From Pelagibius sp037652055 (GTDB taxonomy: Bacteria > Pseudomonadota > Alphaproteobacteria > Kiloniellales > Kiloniellaceae): a stretch of DNA of 64,000 nucleotides. This document shows, one piece after another, positions 35,302 through 43,527 of the stretch (its first letter is position 1; each line of letters starts with the position of its first letter). The stretch is taken from positions 124,001-188,000 of the forward strand of contig NZ_JBBKAH010000001.1 of the NCBI RefSeq assembly GCF_037652055.1. Direction: 5' to 3'. The position numbers were made by a program, and so were the translations under genes. The notes beneath the pieces were generated by a model that saw only the letters and a list, made by a program, of their open reading frames with translations, was not told where the DNA came from and ran no database searches.

Positions 35302-36222
35302 ATGAAGAAGACTGCGACCGGCGACTATCCGCGCGACCTCGTCGGCTACGGCGAGACGCCGCCCGACCCGCAGTGGCCCGGCGGCGCCCGCCTCGCGGTG
35401 CAGTTCGTCATCAACTACGAGGAAGGCGGCGAGAACTCCATTCTGCACGGCGACGCCGCCTCGGAAGCCTTCCTGTCGGAGATCGTCGGCGCCCAGGCCT
35501 GGCCGGGCCAGCGCCACATGAACATGGAGTCGATCTACGAGTACGGCAGCCGCGCCGGCTTCTGGCGCCTGCATCGCCTGTTCACCGCCGCCGGCATCCC
35601 CGTCACCGTCTACGGCGTCGCCACCGCCCTGCAGCGCAACCCCGCCGCCGTCGCCGCCATGCAGCGTGCGGACTGGGAGATCGCTTCCCATGGCCTGAAG
35701 TGGATCGAATACAAGGACTTCACCAAGGACGAGGAGCGCCGGCATCTGAACGAGGCGATCCGCATCCATACCGACGTGACCGGCGCCCGGCCGCTGGGCT
35801 GGTACACGGGCAGGAGTTCCATCCACAGCCTGGAGCTCGTGATGGAGGAAGGCGGCTTCCTCTATTCCGCCGATTCCTATGCCGACGACCTGCCCTACTG
35901 GGTTGAGGGACCGAAGGGGCCGCACCTCATCGTGCCCTATACGCTCGACTCCAACGACATGCGCTTTGCCACGCCGCAGGGGTTCAATTCGGGCGACCAG
36001 TTCTTCGCCTATCTGAAGGACTCCTTCGACATGCTCTATGCTGAGGGCGTGGCCGGCCAGCCCAAGATGCTGTCGGTCGGCCTGCACTGCCGACTCGCCG
36101 GGCGGCCGGGACGCGCCGCGGCGCTGAAGCGCTTTCTCGACTACGTCATGTCCCATGATGGCGTGTGGCCGGCGCGGCGCATCGACATCGCGCGCCACTG
36201 GCACGACAAGCACAAGCCGTGA
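35302..36222 (+). CDS. puuE: Allantoinase PuuE (polysaccharide-deacetylase fold)
   Basis: 306 residues from MKKTATGDYPRDLVGYG, with agaagggg just upstream; a longer frame starting at 35167 lacks support. PuuE-type landmarks are VQFVINYEEGGENSILHGD, ASEAFLSEIVGAQAW, SRAGFWRLHRLF, EIASHGLKWIEY and SADSYADDLPYW. Unlike the amidohydrolase AllB, this enzyme uses the NodB-like deacetylase fold to open allantoin to allantoate in the cytoplasm. Its GTGA junction with uraD implies coupled translation. It heads the rightward operon puuE-uraD-allC-M20. Confidence 0.96.
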   Translation: MKKTATGDYPRDLVGYGETPPDPQWPGGARLAVQFVINYEEGGENSILHGDAASEAFLSEIVGAQAWPGQRHMNMESIYEYGSRAGFWRLHRLFTAAGIPVTVYGVATALQRNPAAVAAMQRADWEIASHGLKWIEYKDFTKDEERRHLNEAIRIHTDVTGARPLGWYTGRSSIHSLELVMEEGGFLYSADSYADDLPYWVEGPKGPHLIVPYTLDSNDMRFATPQGFNSGDQFFAYLKDSFDMLYAEGVAGQPKMLSVGLHCRLAGRPGRAAALKRFLDYVMSHDGVWPARRIDIARHWHDKHKP

Positions 36223-36725
36223 CCAGGGTGGCGATAGAGGACCGCGCGGCTTTCGTCGCCCGCTTCGGCGGCGTGTTCGAGCATTCGCCCTGGGTCGCCG
36301 AAGCGGCCTTCGAGGCGGGCCTGCCGGTGCTGCCGTGGACGCCGGAAGGGCTGCACGCGGCCATGGTCCTGGCCATGCGGGCCGGCAGCGACGAACAGAA
36401 GCGCGCGCTCATCGCCGCGCACCCGGACCTTGCCGGACGCCTCGCCCGGGCCGGGCGCCTGACGGCGGAATCATCGAAAGAGCAGGCCTCCGCAGGCCTG
36501 GACATGCTGAGCGACGCCGAGCGCCAGCGTTTCACCGCGCTGAACGAAGCCTACAAGGCAAAGTTCGGCCTGCCTTTCATCATGGCGGTGAAGGGGCATA
36601 CGAAGGACAAGATCCTCGCCGCCTTCGAGCGCCGCCTGAACAATGACTCGGCGGCGGAGTTCGCCACCGCCCTCAAAGAGATCGAAAAGATCGCCCTGCT
36701 ACGCTTGAAGGACCTGCTGCCATGA
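36219..36725 (+). CDS. uraD: OHCU decarboxylase
   Basis: 168 residues with a GTG start overlapping the puuE stop (GTGA). The family pattern is clear: FEHSPWVAEAAF near residue 25 with the catalytic His, AHPDLAGRLARAG, LTAESSKEQASAGLD, and NEAYKAKFGLPFIMAVKGHT followed by KILAAFERRLNND. It decarboxylates OHCU stereospecifically to (S)-allantoin, the step between UraH and PuuE. Its stop overlaps the allC start as ATGA. Confidence 0.95.
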   Translation: MTRVAIEDRAAFVARFGGVFEHSPWVAEAAFEAGLPVLPWTPEGLHAAMVLAMRAGSDEQKRALIAAHPDLAGRLARAGRLTAESSKEQASAGLDMLSDAERQRFTALNEAYKAKFGLPFIMAVKGHTKDKILAAFERRLNNDSAAEFATALKEIEKIALLRLKDLLP

Positions 36726-38002
36726 CCCTCTCCACGGAATCCCTGGCCGGCACCGGCGCCTGGATCAAGGCGATGGTCGACGGCTGGGCGCACTTCAGCG
36801 AGGAAGAGGACAAGCTGACCCGCGTCTTCCTCAGTCCCGAGCACAAGGCCTGCGCCGAGGCGGTGAAGTCCGCCATGCGCGCCGCCGGCATGAGCGCGCG
36901 CATCGATGCCGTCGGCAACGTGGTCGGACGTTACGAGGCGGAAGGCCACGAGGACGGCGCCACGAGCGCCAAGACGCTCATCACCGGCTCGCACATCGAT
37001 ACCGTGCGCGACGCCGGAGCCTACGACGGCAACCTGGGCGTGGCGCTGCCGATCGCCTGCATCGCCGACCTGGACGCGCGCGGCAAGCGCCTGCCCTTCG
37101 CCGTCGAGGTCATCGCCTTCGGCGACGAAGAAGGCGTGCGCTTCCCGACGACGCTCTCGGGCTCGCGCACCATCGCCGGCACCATCGACACCGCCGTGCT
37201 GTCGGTGACCGACGCCGAGGGCATCCGCCTGGACGACGCGCTGAAGCATTTCGGTTGCGACCCTTCGGCCATCGCCGGCGAGGCGCGCAAGGCCGAGGAC
37301 GTGCTGGCCTTCGTCGAGGTGCACATCGAGCAGGGCCCGGTTCTGGAGTCCGAAGGCCTGCCGGTCGGCACCGTCACCGCCATCAACGGTGCCAGCCGCT
37401 TTGCCATCACCGTCGAGGGCATGGCCGGCCACGCCGGCACCGTGCCGATGCACCTGCGCAGGGACGCGCTGGCCGGTGCCGCCGAGATGATCGCCGCCAT
37501 CGAGCAGCGCGCTGCGGCCGAGGAAGGCCTGGTCGCCACCGCCGGGCGGATCGCCGCCGCGCCGGGCGCCATCAACGTGATCCCCGGCAAGGTGACCTTC
37601 ACCCTGGACCTGCGCGCGCCCGCCGACGAGCAGCGCCGCGCCGCCGTCGCCTCGGTGAAGGAGAAGCTGCAGGCCATCGCGAAGCGCCGCAACCTGGAGC
37701 TCGATCTGGAACTGCTCTACGAGGAAGGCGCCGCCGCCTGCCACCCCGGCCTGATAGACCAATTGGATGCCGCCACCCAGCGCCAGGGCATCCGCGCGCT
37801 GAGGCTGCCGAGCGGCGCCGGCCACGACGCCATGGCGCTTTCCGCGCTCTGCCCCATCGCCATGCTGTTCGTGCGCTGCGGCGGCGGCATCAGCCACAAT
37901 CCGCTGGAGAGCATCACGGGAGAAGACGCCGAGACGGCCGCCCGCGTGTTCCTCGACTTCCTCGAACACTTCGATCCGAACTTCCGCCCGAACTTCCGCT
38001 GA
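36722..38002 (+). CDS. allC: Allantoate amidohydrolase (M20 Zn hydrolase)
   Basis: 426 residues. Dimetal ligands of the AllC/beta-ureidopropionase group are visible: His in TGSHIDTVRDAG, bridging Asp in YDGNLGV, Glu in GDEEGVRF, His in FVEVHIEQGPVLE, and the C-terminal His in GGGISHNPLE. The dimerisation (lid) domain runs about 215-330. It hydrolyses allantoate to ureidoglycine/ureidoglycolate, ammonia and CO2; related N-carbamoyl hydrolases differ little, so operon context settles the call. The C-terminus ends in a small duplication (DPNFRPNFR). The start is in ATGA overlap with uraD. Confidence 0.93.
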   Translation: MTLSTESLAGTGAWIKAMVDGWAHFSEEEDKLTRVFLSPEHKACAEAVKSAMRAAGMSARIDAVGNVVGRYEAEGHEDGATSAKTLITGSHIDTVRDAGAYDGNLGVALPIACIADLDARGKRLPFAVEVIAFGDEEGVRFPTTLSGSRTIAGTIDTAVLSVTDAEGIRLDDALKHFGCDPSAIAGEARKAEDVLAFVEVHIEQGPVLESEGLPVGTVTAINGASRFAITVEGMAGHAGTVPMHLRRDALAGAAEMIAAIEQRAAAEEGLVATAGRIAAAPGAINVIPGKVTFTLDLRAPADEQRRAAVASVKEKLQAIAKRRNLELDLELLYEEGAAACHPGLIDQLDAATQRQGIRALRLPSGAGHDAMALSALCPIAMLFVRCGGGISHNPLESITGEDAETAARVFLDFLEHFDPNFRPNFR

Positions 38003-38012
38003 GTATCCCCTG

Positions 38013-39257
38013 ATGAGCGATTTCGAAGCCACCATCGCCGACACTCTGAACGACGCCCGTGAGGCACAGACGCGGTTCCTCGCCGAGCTGGTGAAGGTGC
38101 CCTCCGACAATCCGCCCGGCGACTGCCGCGCCCACGCCGAGCGCGCCGCGGAATTGCTGGAGGGCCTCGGCTTCACGGTGGAGCGCCACGCGGTGCCGCA
38201 GGAGACCGTCGAAGCGGCGGGCATGATCAGCGCAACTAACCTCATCGTGCGCCGGACGTTCGGAAAAGGCGGCCCCACCATCGCGCTGAACGCCCACGGC
38301 GACGTGGTGCCGCCGGGCGAGGGCTGGACGAAGGACCCCTACGGCGCCGAGGTCGTCGACGGCTGGATGTACGGGCGCGGCGTCGCCGTCTCCAAGTCCG
38401 ACTTCGCGACCTATACCTATGCCCTGATCGCGCTGGACGCGGCGGCCAAGGCGGGCGCCGGTCTGAACGGCACCATCGAGCTGCATTTCACCTACGACGA
38501 GGAAGCCGGCGGCGAGATCGGCCCGCGCTGGCTGATCGACCAGGGCCTCACCAAGCCGGACCTCTCCATCGGCGCCGGCTTCTCCTACAACGTGGTGACG
38601 GCGCACAACGGCTGCCTGCACCTGGAAGTCACCGTCACCGGCAAGTCGGCCCATGCCGCCATGCCGTTCACCGGCCACGACGCGCTGGAGGCCGCCAACG
38701 CGGTGCTGAGCGCGCTCTACAGCTGGCGCAACGGCCTCGCCGCCAAGACCTCGAAGATCGTCGGCATCGGCAGCCCGCAGTGCACCGTCGGCCTCATCTC
38801 CGGCGGCATCAACACCAACGTGGTGCCCGACAAGGTGAGGCTGCGCCTCGACCGCCGCATGATCCCGGAGGAGAACCCGGATGCGGTGGAGCAGGAACTG
38901 CGCGGCCTCATCGAAGCGGCGGCCAAGCCCTTCCCCGGCATCGCGGTGAAGATCCGCCGCATCCTGCTGGCGGCTCCGCTGACGCCGCTGGACGGCGGCC
39001 AGACACTGGTCGACCGGCTCTCCGAGCGCGCCACCGCCGTGATGGGCGAGCGCGTCGAGGCCAAGGGCGTGCCGCTCTACACCGACGCGCGCCACTACAC
39101 GGCGGCCGGCATTCCCACCGTGCTCTACGGCGCCGGCCCCCACACCATCGAGGAAGCCAACGCCCACCGCGCCGACGAGCGCCTGCCCTTGGACGACCTC
39201 TACAACGCGACCGAAGTGGTGGCGCTGACGCTCTACGACCTGCTGAGCGGCAGGTAG
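38013..39257 (+). CDS. M20 family peptidase/deacylase (ArgE/DapE-like)
   Basis: 414 residues, ten bases after allC and so probably cotranscribed. M20 landmarks: LNAHGDVVPPGEGW (metal His), TYDEEAGGEIGP (Glu pair), SAHAAMPFTGHDA (lid His) and AGPHTIEEANAHRADE (C-terminal His). The loop that usually reads GRGxxDMKGG is GRGVAVSKSDFATY here. The expected bridging Asp position holds Val and an Asp appears four residues later. That may mark a subfamily with altered metal binding. In this operon it may act on a ureidoglycolate-like or N-acyl product of allantoate breakdown; the substrate is unproven. Confidence 0.85.
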   Translation: MSDFEATIADTLNDAREAQTRFLAELVKVPSDNPPGDCRAHAERAAELLEGLGFTVERHAVPQETVEAAGMISATNLIVRRTFGKGGPTIALNAHGDVVPPGEGWTKDPYGAEVVDGWMYGRGVAVSKSDFATYTYALIALDAAAKAGAGLNGTIELHFTYDEEAGGEIGPRWLIDQGLTKPDLSIGAGFSYNVVTAHNGCLHLEVTVTGKSAHAAMPFTGHDALEAANAVLSALYSWRNGLAAKTSKIVGIGSPQCTVGLISGGINTNVVPDKVRLRLDRRMIPEENPDAVEQELRGLIEAAAKPFPGIAVKIRRILLAAPLTPLDGGQTLVDRLSERATAVMGERVEAKGVPLYTDARHYTAAGIPTVLYGAGPHTIEEANAHRADERLPLDDLYNATEVVALTLYDLLSGR

Positions 39258-39271
39258 GCGTCCCACTCCTC

Positions 39272-39304
39272 AAAAAAAGGGGCGCCCCGGAAGAGGCGCC
39301 CTTT
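39272..39304 (-). terminator. Rho-independent terminator (mainly for the leftward sugar-binding protein gene)
   Basis: Read on the minus strand, a stem of gggcgcc/ggcgccc extended by aaa/ttt is followed by a run of seven Ts, the classic form. It lies 25 bases past the stop of the binding-protein gene. On the plus strand it could also end the puuE-to-M20 operon, whose last stop is 15 bases away, but only three Ts follow in that direction. Confidence 0.8.
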
Positions 39305-39329
39305 GAGGGGGGAACAGGGAGTTGAAGTC

Positions 39330-40325
39330 TTACTTCGCCAGGCAGCTGTCGACATTGTCCGGCGTGCACTCGTCGAGGCCGGTGAACAGCGGGTCGCTGG
39401 TCGGCGCGCCCTTGATCAGCTCGATCATCACCGAGGGCGCCTTGTAGCCCATCTCGAAGGGACGCTGGCCGATCTGCACATGGCTGCGGCCGGCCTTCAG
39501 GGCCTCGATCTGCGGCGGCAGGGTGTCGCCGGCGACGATCACGAGTTCCTTGCTCTTCAGCTTGTCCATCACCTGATCGGTCACCTGGGCGTAGGCCTGC
39601 GGCGCGAACTGCGCCCAGCCGCCAACGAGGATGAAGGCGTCGAGGTCCGGGTTGGCGGTGAAAGTATCGGCCATCTGCTGGTTGGCGAGGTCGGCCTGGT
39701 CATTGGTGTAGAGCGGGCAGCCGTTGATCTCCGCCCAGCCGTTCTGGCCGCTCAGGCGGTCGACGCCCTTTTCGCCGGCGATGGTGTCGCGGAAGCCGGC
39801 GGCGCGCGCATTGATGTTGTCCGCCGCCACGTTGCCGAGCTGCAGGCAGACGGTGCCGCCCTCGGGCTTCAGCTTCATGGCATGCTCGGCCATCTTCACG
39901 CCCATCAGGTAGTTGTCGGTGCCGAGGTAGGTCTCGCGCAGGGCCGTATCCTTCGCGAGGAAATCGGCATCGATGGTCATGATGGGAATCGAGGGATCCC
40001 GCTGACGGATGAGGTTCGCCATGGCCGGCGCGTTGGACGGCGATATGGCGATGGCGTCGACGCCACGGGTCAGCAGGTCGTCGACGATCTGGACCTCACC
40101 GGCCTCGTCGGCGCTGGAGGCCGGGCCGGTGTAGAGGCATTCGTATTCGGAATTGGGGTTCTCGGCCAGCCACTTCTTGCAGCCGAGGTTGATCTGTTCG
40201 AAGAAGGGGTTGTCGAGCCCCTTGACCACGATAGCTAGGGTCTTCTTGTCCTGGGCCTCGGCACCGGCAGCCAGGATGGAGAGCAGCGCCGCCGCCAAGA
40301 CGACGCGCGGGTTTCTCAGCACCAT
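39330..40325 (-). CDS. Sugar ABC transporter substrate-binding protein (ribose/fructose type)
   Basis: 331 residues with a Sec signal peptide (AAALLSILAAGAEAQ, cleavage after AEA). The mature protein is a periplasmic binding protein 1-type (Peripla_BP_4): LAIVVKGLDNPFFEQINLG, GVDAIAISPSNAPAM, IPIMTIDADF and the hinge LGTDNYLMG. A strong ribosome site (gggaggaaag) precedes it. Unusually, the gene is transcribed away from its ATPase and permease genes, with a 503-base shared regulatory gap. A C-terminal pair of cysteines (ECTPDNVDSC) may form a disulfide. The exact sugar is unknown. Confidence 0.92.
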   Translation of the reverse strand: MVLRNPRVVLAAALLSILAAGAEAQDKKTLAIVVKGLDNPFFEQINLGCKKWLAENPNSEYECLYTGPASSADEAGEVQIVDDLLTRGVDAIAISPSNAPAMANLIRQRDPSIPIMTIDADFLAKDTALRETYLGTDNYLMGVKMAEHAMKLKPEGGTVCLQLGNVAADNINARAAGFRDTIAGEKGVDRLSGQNGWAEINGCPLYTNDQADLANQQMADTFTANPDLDAFILVGGWAQFAPQAYAQVTDQVMDKLKSKELVIVAGDTLPPQIEALKAGRSHVQIGQRPFEMGYKAPSVMIELIKGAPTSDPLFTGLDECTPDNVDSCLAK

Positions 40326-40544
40326 AGAACTTTCCTCCCATGTCGTGCGCGGCCATTGCGCCGCCGCTGTTATCAGCCTGGTGACCAGGCCTTTCTTGGA
40401 TCGTTGCCCGGTCGTCGGATGCTCCGGGCCATCTCAATCAAACAGAAGGAGTCGCACAGCTACAGGCGGGCGATCGCGGGGCCCGTCCCGGCATTGTTTC
40501 GTCGGCGATGAAAGAGCACCGCCAGAAGGACGATAGCGCTACCA

Positions 40545-40571
40545 GACTAATCCTGCTAATTTTGATTAGTC
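40545..40571. promoter_or_regulatory. Candidate operator in the divergent sugar ABC gap
   Basis: gactaatc at 40545-40552 and gattagtc at 40564-40571 are perfect inverted copies with 11 bases between, in an AT-rich patch (40543-40595). It is the only such patch in the 503-base gene-free region 40326-40828 between the binding-protein and ATPase genes. Two-turn spacing suits a LacI/DeoR-like dimer. No regulator gene lies beside it. The remaining gap is GC-rich and holds a possible long leader for the ATPase gene, with no gene seen. Confidence 0.5.
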
Positions 40572-40828
40572 AATTTGATTTGTACAATCTGCAGAGGTAA
40601 TCGGTGCTGCAGAGCAATGCGCGGCGCCCCGCCACGACCGCGAGGCGACCACGCTATACTTTTGGAAAGAAAAGGAACTGGGCCCCGGTGGCGGCCCTTC
40701 GCGGATGCAATGAAAGCGCGAGAGACCACCCCTTGAGTTTGACGCCCCTGAACGCCAGGCGTAAGGGGGACGGCAGGGAAAACAAGCAATAAGCCCTGGC
40801 ACGGGCCTCCGGGGAGGGGTAACGGCCG

Positions 40829-41569
40829 ATGACCACCCTGACGCTGTCCGCCGTATCGAAGCACTTCGGCGCCATCCGGGCGCTGAACGACATCTCCCTC
40901 GCCCTGCACTCCGGCGAGGTGGTGGGCCTGATGGGCGACAACGGCGCCGGCAAGTCCACCCTGGTGCGCATCATCGCCGGCAACTTCCCGCCGAGCAGCG
41001 GCCAGATGGCGATCGAGGGGCGCGGCGTCGCCTTCCACGGGCCGGCCGATGCGCGCGCCGCCGGCATCGAGATCGTCTACCAGGACCTGGCGCTGTGCGA
41101 CAACCTGACGGCGGCCGCCAACGTCTACCTGGGGCGCGAACTGACGAAGACCATCGGCCCCTTCCACCTGTTGAACTACAAGGCGATGTACCAGCGCGCC
41201 GGCGAGCTGTTCGCCGAACTGAAGTCGGAAACCCGGCCGCGCGACCTGGTGCGGCGCATGTCGGGCGGCCAGCGCCAAGCGGTGGCGATCGCCCGCACGC
41301 GCCTGTCGGATCCGAAGATCGTGCTGATGGACGAGCCGACGGCGGCAATCAGCGTGCGCCAGGTGGCCGAGGTGCTGAACCTCATCCGCCGCCTGCGCGA
41401 TCACGGTATCGCGGTCGTGCTGATCAGCCACCGCATGCCCGACGTCTTCGCGGTCTGCGATCGCATCGTCGTGCTGCGGCGCGGCCACAAGGTCGCCGAC
41501 AAGCCGATCGGCAACAGTTCCCCGGAAGAAGTGACGGCGCTGATCACCGGCGCTCTCGAGACGGCCTGA
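40829..41569 (+). CDS. Sugar ABC transporter ATP-binding protein, single-domain (FrcA-like)
   Basis: 246 residues. Walker A is GDNGAGKST (about 35-43), the Q-loop EIVYQDLAL, the signature MSGGQRQAVAIART, Walker B IVLMDEPTAAIS and the switch His in VLISHRMPD. Most ribose-type importers use a double ATPase; a single-domain one is the FrcA pattern known from rhizobial fructose uptake. The gene is 25 bases before the permease gene and divergent from the binding protein. The fructose assignment is only by family resemblance. Confidence 0.92.
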   Translation: MTTLTLSAVSKHFGAIRALNDISLALHSGEVVGLMGDNGAGKSTLVRIIAGNFPPSSGQMAIEGRGVAFHGPADARAAGIEIVYQDLALCDNLTAAANVYLGRELTKTIGPFHLLNYKAMYQRAGELFAELKSETRPRDLVRRMSGGQRQAVAIARTRLSDPKIVLMDEPTAAISVRQVAEVLNLIRRLRDHGIAVVLISHRMPDVFAVCDRIVVLRRGHKVADKPIGNSSPEEVTALITGALETA

Positions 41570-41594
41570 TGGAAACGGCATAGAAGAGACAGCC

Positions 41595-42644
41595 ATGAGC
41601 AGAGCCGAAGAGCGTGGAGGCGGCATGGCGGGCGAAGAGACCGGCGCGATGGCGGGGCTGGAACAGGCCATCGGCAAGCAGATGCACGGCAATCCCCTGA
41701 GCTGGCTGGTCAGCCGGCAGACCTTCTGGGTGTTTCTCGCCGCTGTGATCGCTTGCACGGCGCTGTCGCTGGCCACCGATACCTTCGCGACCGAACGCAA
41801 CCTCTTCAACGTGACGCGCAATTTCGCCTTCGTCGGCATCGTCGCGCTGGGCATGACCGCGGTCATCATCGTCGGCGGCATCGATCTGTCGGTCGGCTCG
41901 GTTGTCGTGCTCTCCGCCATGGTCACCGGCATGACCATGGCCGCCGGCTGGCCCATCTATGTCGCGATCCCCCTGGCGCTGCTGGCGTCGCTGGGGGTCG
42001 GCCTGTTCAACGGCGTCATGGTGGCCTACCTGAAGGTGCCGCCCTTCGTGGTGACTCTGGGCGTGCTGTCGGTGGCGCGCAGCCTTGCCATGGTGCTGTC
42101 CGACAACAAGATGGTCTACGAATTCGGGCCCGACCACCAGGCGCTGCTGACCCTGGGCGGCGGGTCGACCTTCGGCATCCCCCATCCGGTCTACGTGCTG
42201 GTCGCCCTCGCACTGGCGACCGGCTATGCCTTGCGCTGGTCGCGCTGGGGCCGCCACATCTTCGCCATCGGCGGCAACGAGCAAGCCGCGACCATGACCG
42301 GCATCCCGGTGCGCCGCGTGAAAATCTCGGTCTACATGTCCGCCTCGCTGCTGGCCGGCATCACCGGCGTGCTGGAGGTCGGCTGGCTGGGCGGCGTCAC
42401 CACCAACCTGGGCCAGGGCATGGAGCTGACCGTTATCGCCGCGGCGGTGATCGGCGGTGCCAACCTGGCCGGCGGCATCGGCACCGCCTTCGGCGCCGTG
42501 GTCGGCGCGGCGCTCATCGAGGTGATCCGCAACAGCTTGATCTTGCTGGGCATCAGCACTTTCTGGCAGGGTACCTTCGTCGGCAGCTTCATCATCGTCG
42601 CGGTGCTGTTCGACCGTCTGCGGCTGCGCCACGCCAACGACTGA
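41595..42644 (+). CDS. Sugar ABC transporter permease (RbsC/FrcC-like)
   Basis: 349 residues. A polar 45-residue N-terminus precedes about ten membrane helices. Family segments are AVIIVGGIDLSVGSVVVLSA (about 92-112), KVPPFVVTLGVLSVARSL, FAIGGNEQAATMTGIPVRRV and TVIAAAVIGGANLAGGIGTA near the end. These are diagnostic for BPD_transp_2 sugar permeases. A homodimer would form the channel for the ATPase and the divergently encoded binding protein. The start at 41595 is supported by its position; a later Met (MAGEE) is possible. Confidence 0.93.
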   Translation: MSRAEERGGGMAGEETGAMAGLEQAIGKQMHGNPLSWLVSRQTFWVFLAAVIACTALSLATDTFATERNLFNVTRNFAFVGIVALGMTAVIIVGGIDLSVGSVVVLSAMVTGMTMAAGWPIYVAIPLALLASLGVGLFNGVMVAYLKVPPFVVTLGVLSVARSLAMVLSDNKMVYEFGPDHQALLTLGGGSTFGIPHPVYVLVALALATGYALRWSRWGRHIFAIGGNEQAATMTGIPVRRVKISVYMSASLLAGITGVLEVGWLGGVTTNLGQGMELTVIAAAVIGGANLAGGIGTAFGAVVGAALIEVIRNSLILLGISTFWQGTFVGSFIIVAVLFDRLRLRHAND

Positions 42645-42677
42645 ACCGCGCGCGCAACACCCGAGGCCGACGCCCCC

Positions 42678-43448
42678 TTGCCTATCGACGACCGCCTTTA
42701 CGACGATCCCGAACTCGTTCAGTTCTACGACCTGGAGAACGGCTGGCGTGCCGACTTCGATTTCTGCGCCGGGCTGGCCGCCGACGCGCGCTCGGTGCTG
42801 GATCTCGGCTGCGGCACCGGTGAGCTGGCGGCAGGCATCGCGCAGCGCTTTCCGGACTGCGCCGTCACCGGCGCCGACCCCGCCGCCTCGATGCTGGAGA
42901 TCGCCCGGCGGCGGCTCGGCGGTGACAAGGTGGCATGGGTGGAGGCCGACGCGCGAACGCTGGATCTCGGCCGCCGCTTCGACCTCATCGTGCTGACCGG
43001 CCACGCCTTCCAGGTCTTCCTGACGCCGGAGGACCAGCTTGCGGCGCTGCGGACCATCGCGCGGCACCTGAACCCGCGCGGCAGTTTCGTTTTCGACAGC
43101 CGCAACCCGAGCGCCGAGGAATGGCGCACGTGGGTGCCGGAGGAGTCGCGGCACGAGGTCGAGCACCAGACCCTCGGCACGGTCGAAGCCTGGAACGACG
43201 TGGCTCACGACCCGGCAAGCGGCATCGTCACCTACGAGTCCCACTACCGCGTCGCCGGCAACGGCAAGCACCTGACCGCCACCTCCAAGATCCGCTTCAC
43301 GCCGAAGGAAGAGCTGGAAGGCTTGATCGCCGAGGCCGGCCTGCACGTGACGCGCTGGTATGGCGATTGGCAGCAAAATCCCTGGACGCGGAAGTCGAAG
43401 GAGATCATCCCGCTGGGCGGATTGGTGCAACTGGCCGCCGACGGCTGA
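42678..43448 (+). CDS. Class I SAM-dependent methyltransferase
   Basis: 256 residues beginning at a TTG. The SAM-binding motif I is VLDLGCGTGELAAGIA (about 40-55), motif II is VTGADPAASMLEIAR with its acidic ribose-binding Asp, and motif post-I/III is FDLIVLTGHAFQVF. The C-terminal half (IRFTPKEELEGLIAEAGLHV) is typical of Methyltransf_25-type small-molecule methylases. It follows the sugar permease by 33 bases, which could mean cotranscription, but a shared pathway is not evident. Substrate unknown. Confidence 0.88.
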   Translation: MPIDDRLYDDPELVQFYDLENGWRADFDFCAGLAADARSVLDLGCGTGELAAGIAQRFPDCAVTGADPAASMLEIARRRLGGDKVAWVEADARTLDLGRRFDLIVLTGHAFQVFLTPEDQLAALRTIARHLNPRGSFVFDSRNPSAEEWRTWVPEESRHEVEHQTLGTVEAWNDVAHDPASGIVTYESHYRVAGNGKHLTATSKIRFTPKEELEGLIAEAGLHVTRWYGDWQQNPWTRKSKEIIPLGGLVQLAADG

Positions 43449-43527
43449 GGCTTGGGCGCGGCTAACAGAAGCCTGTAAGCTTGGCCTTTGCACCCTGTCT
43501 TTTCCCGAGTCGTTCGCCGGAGTCTCC

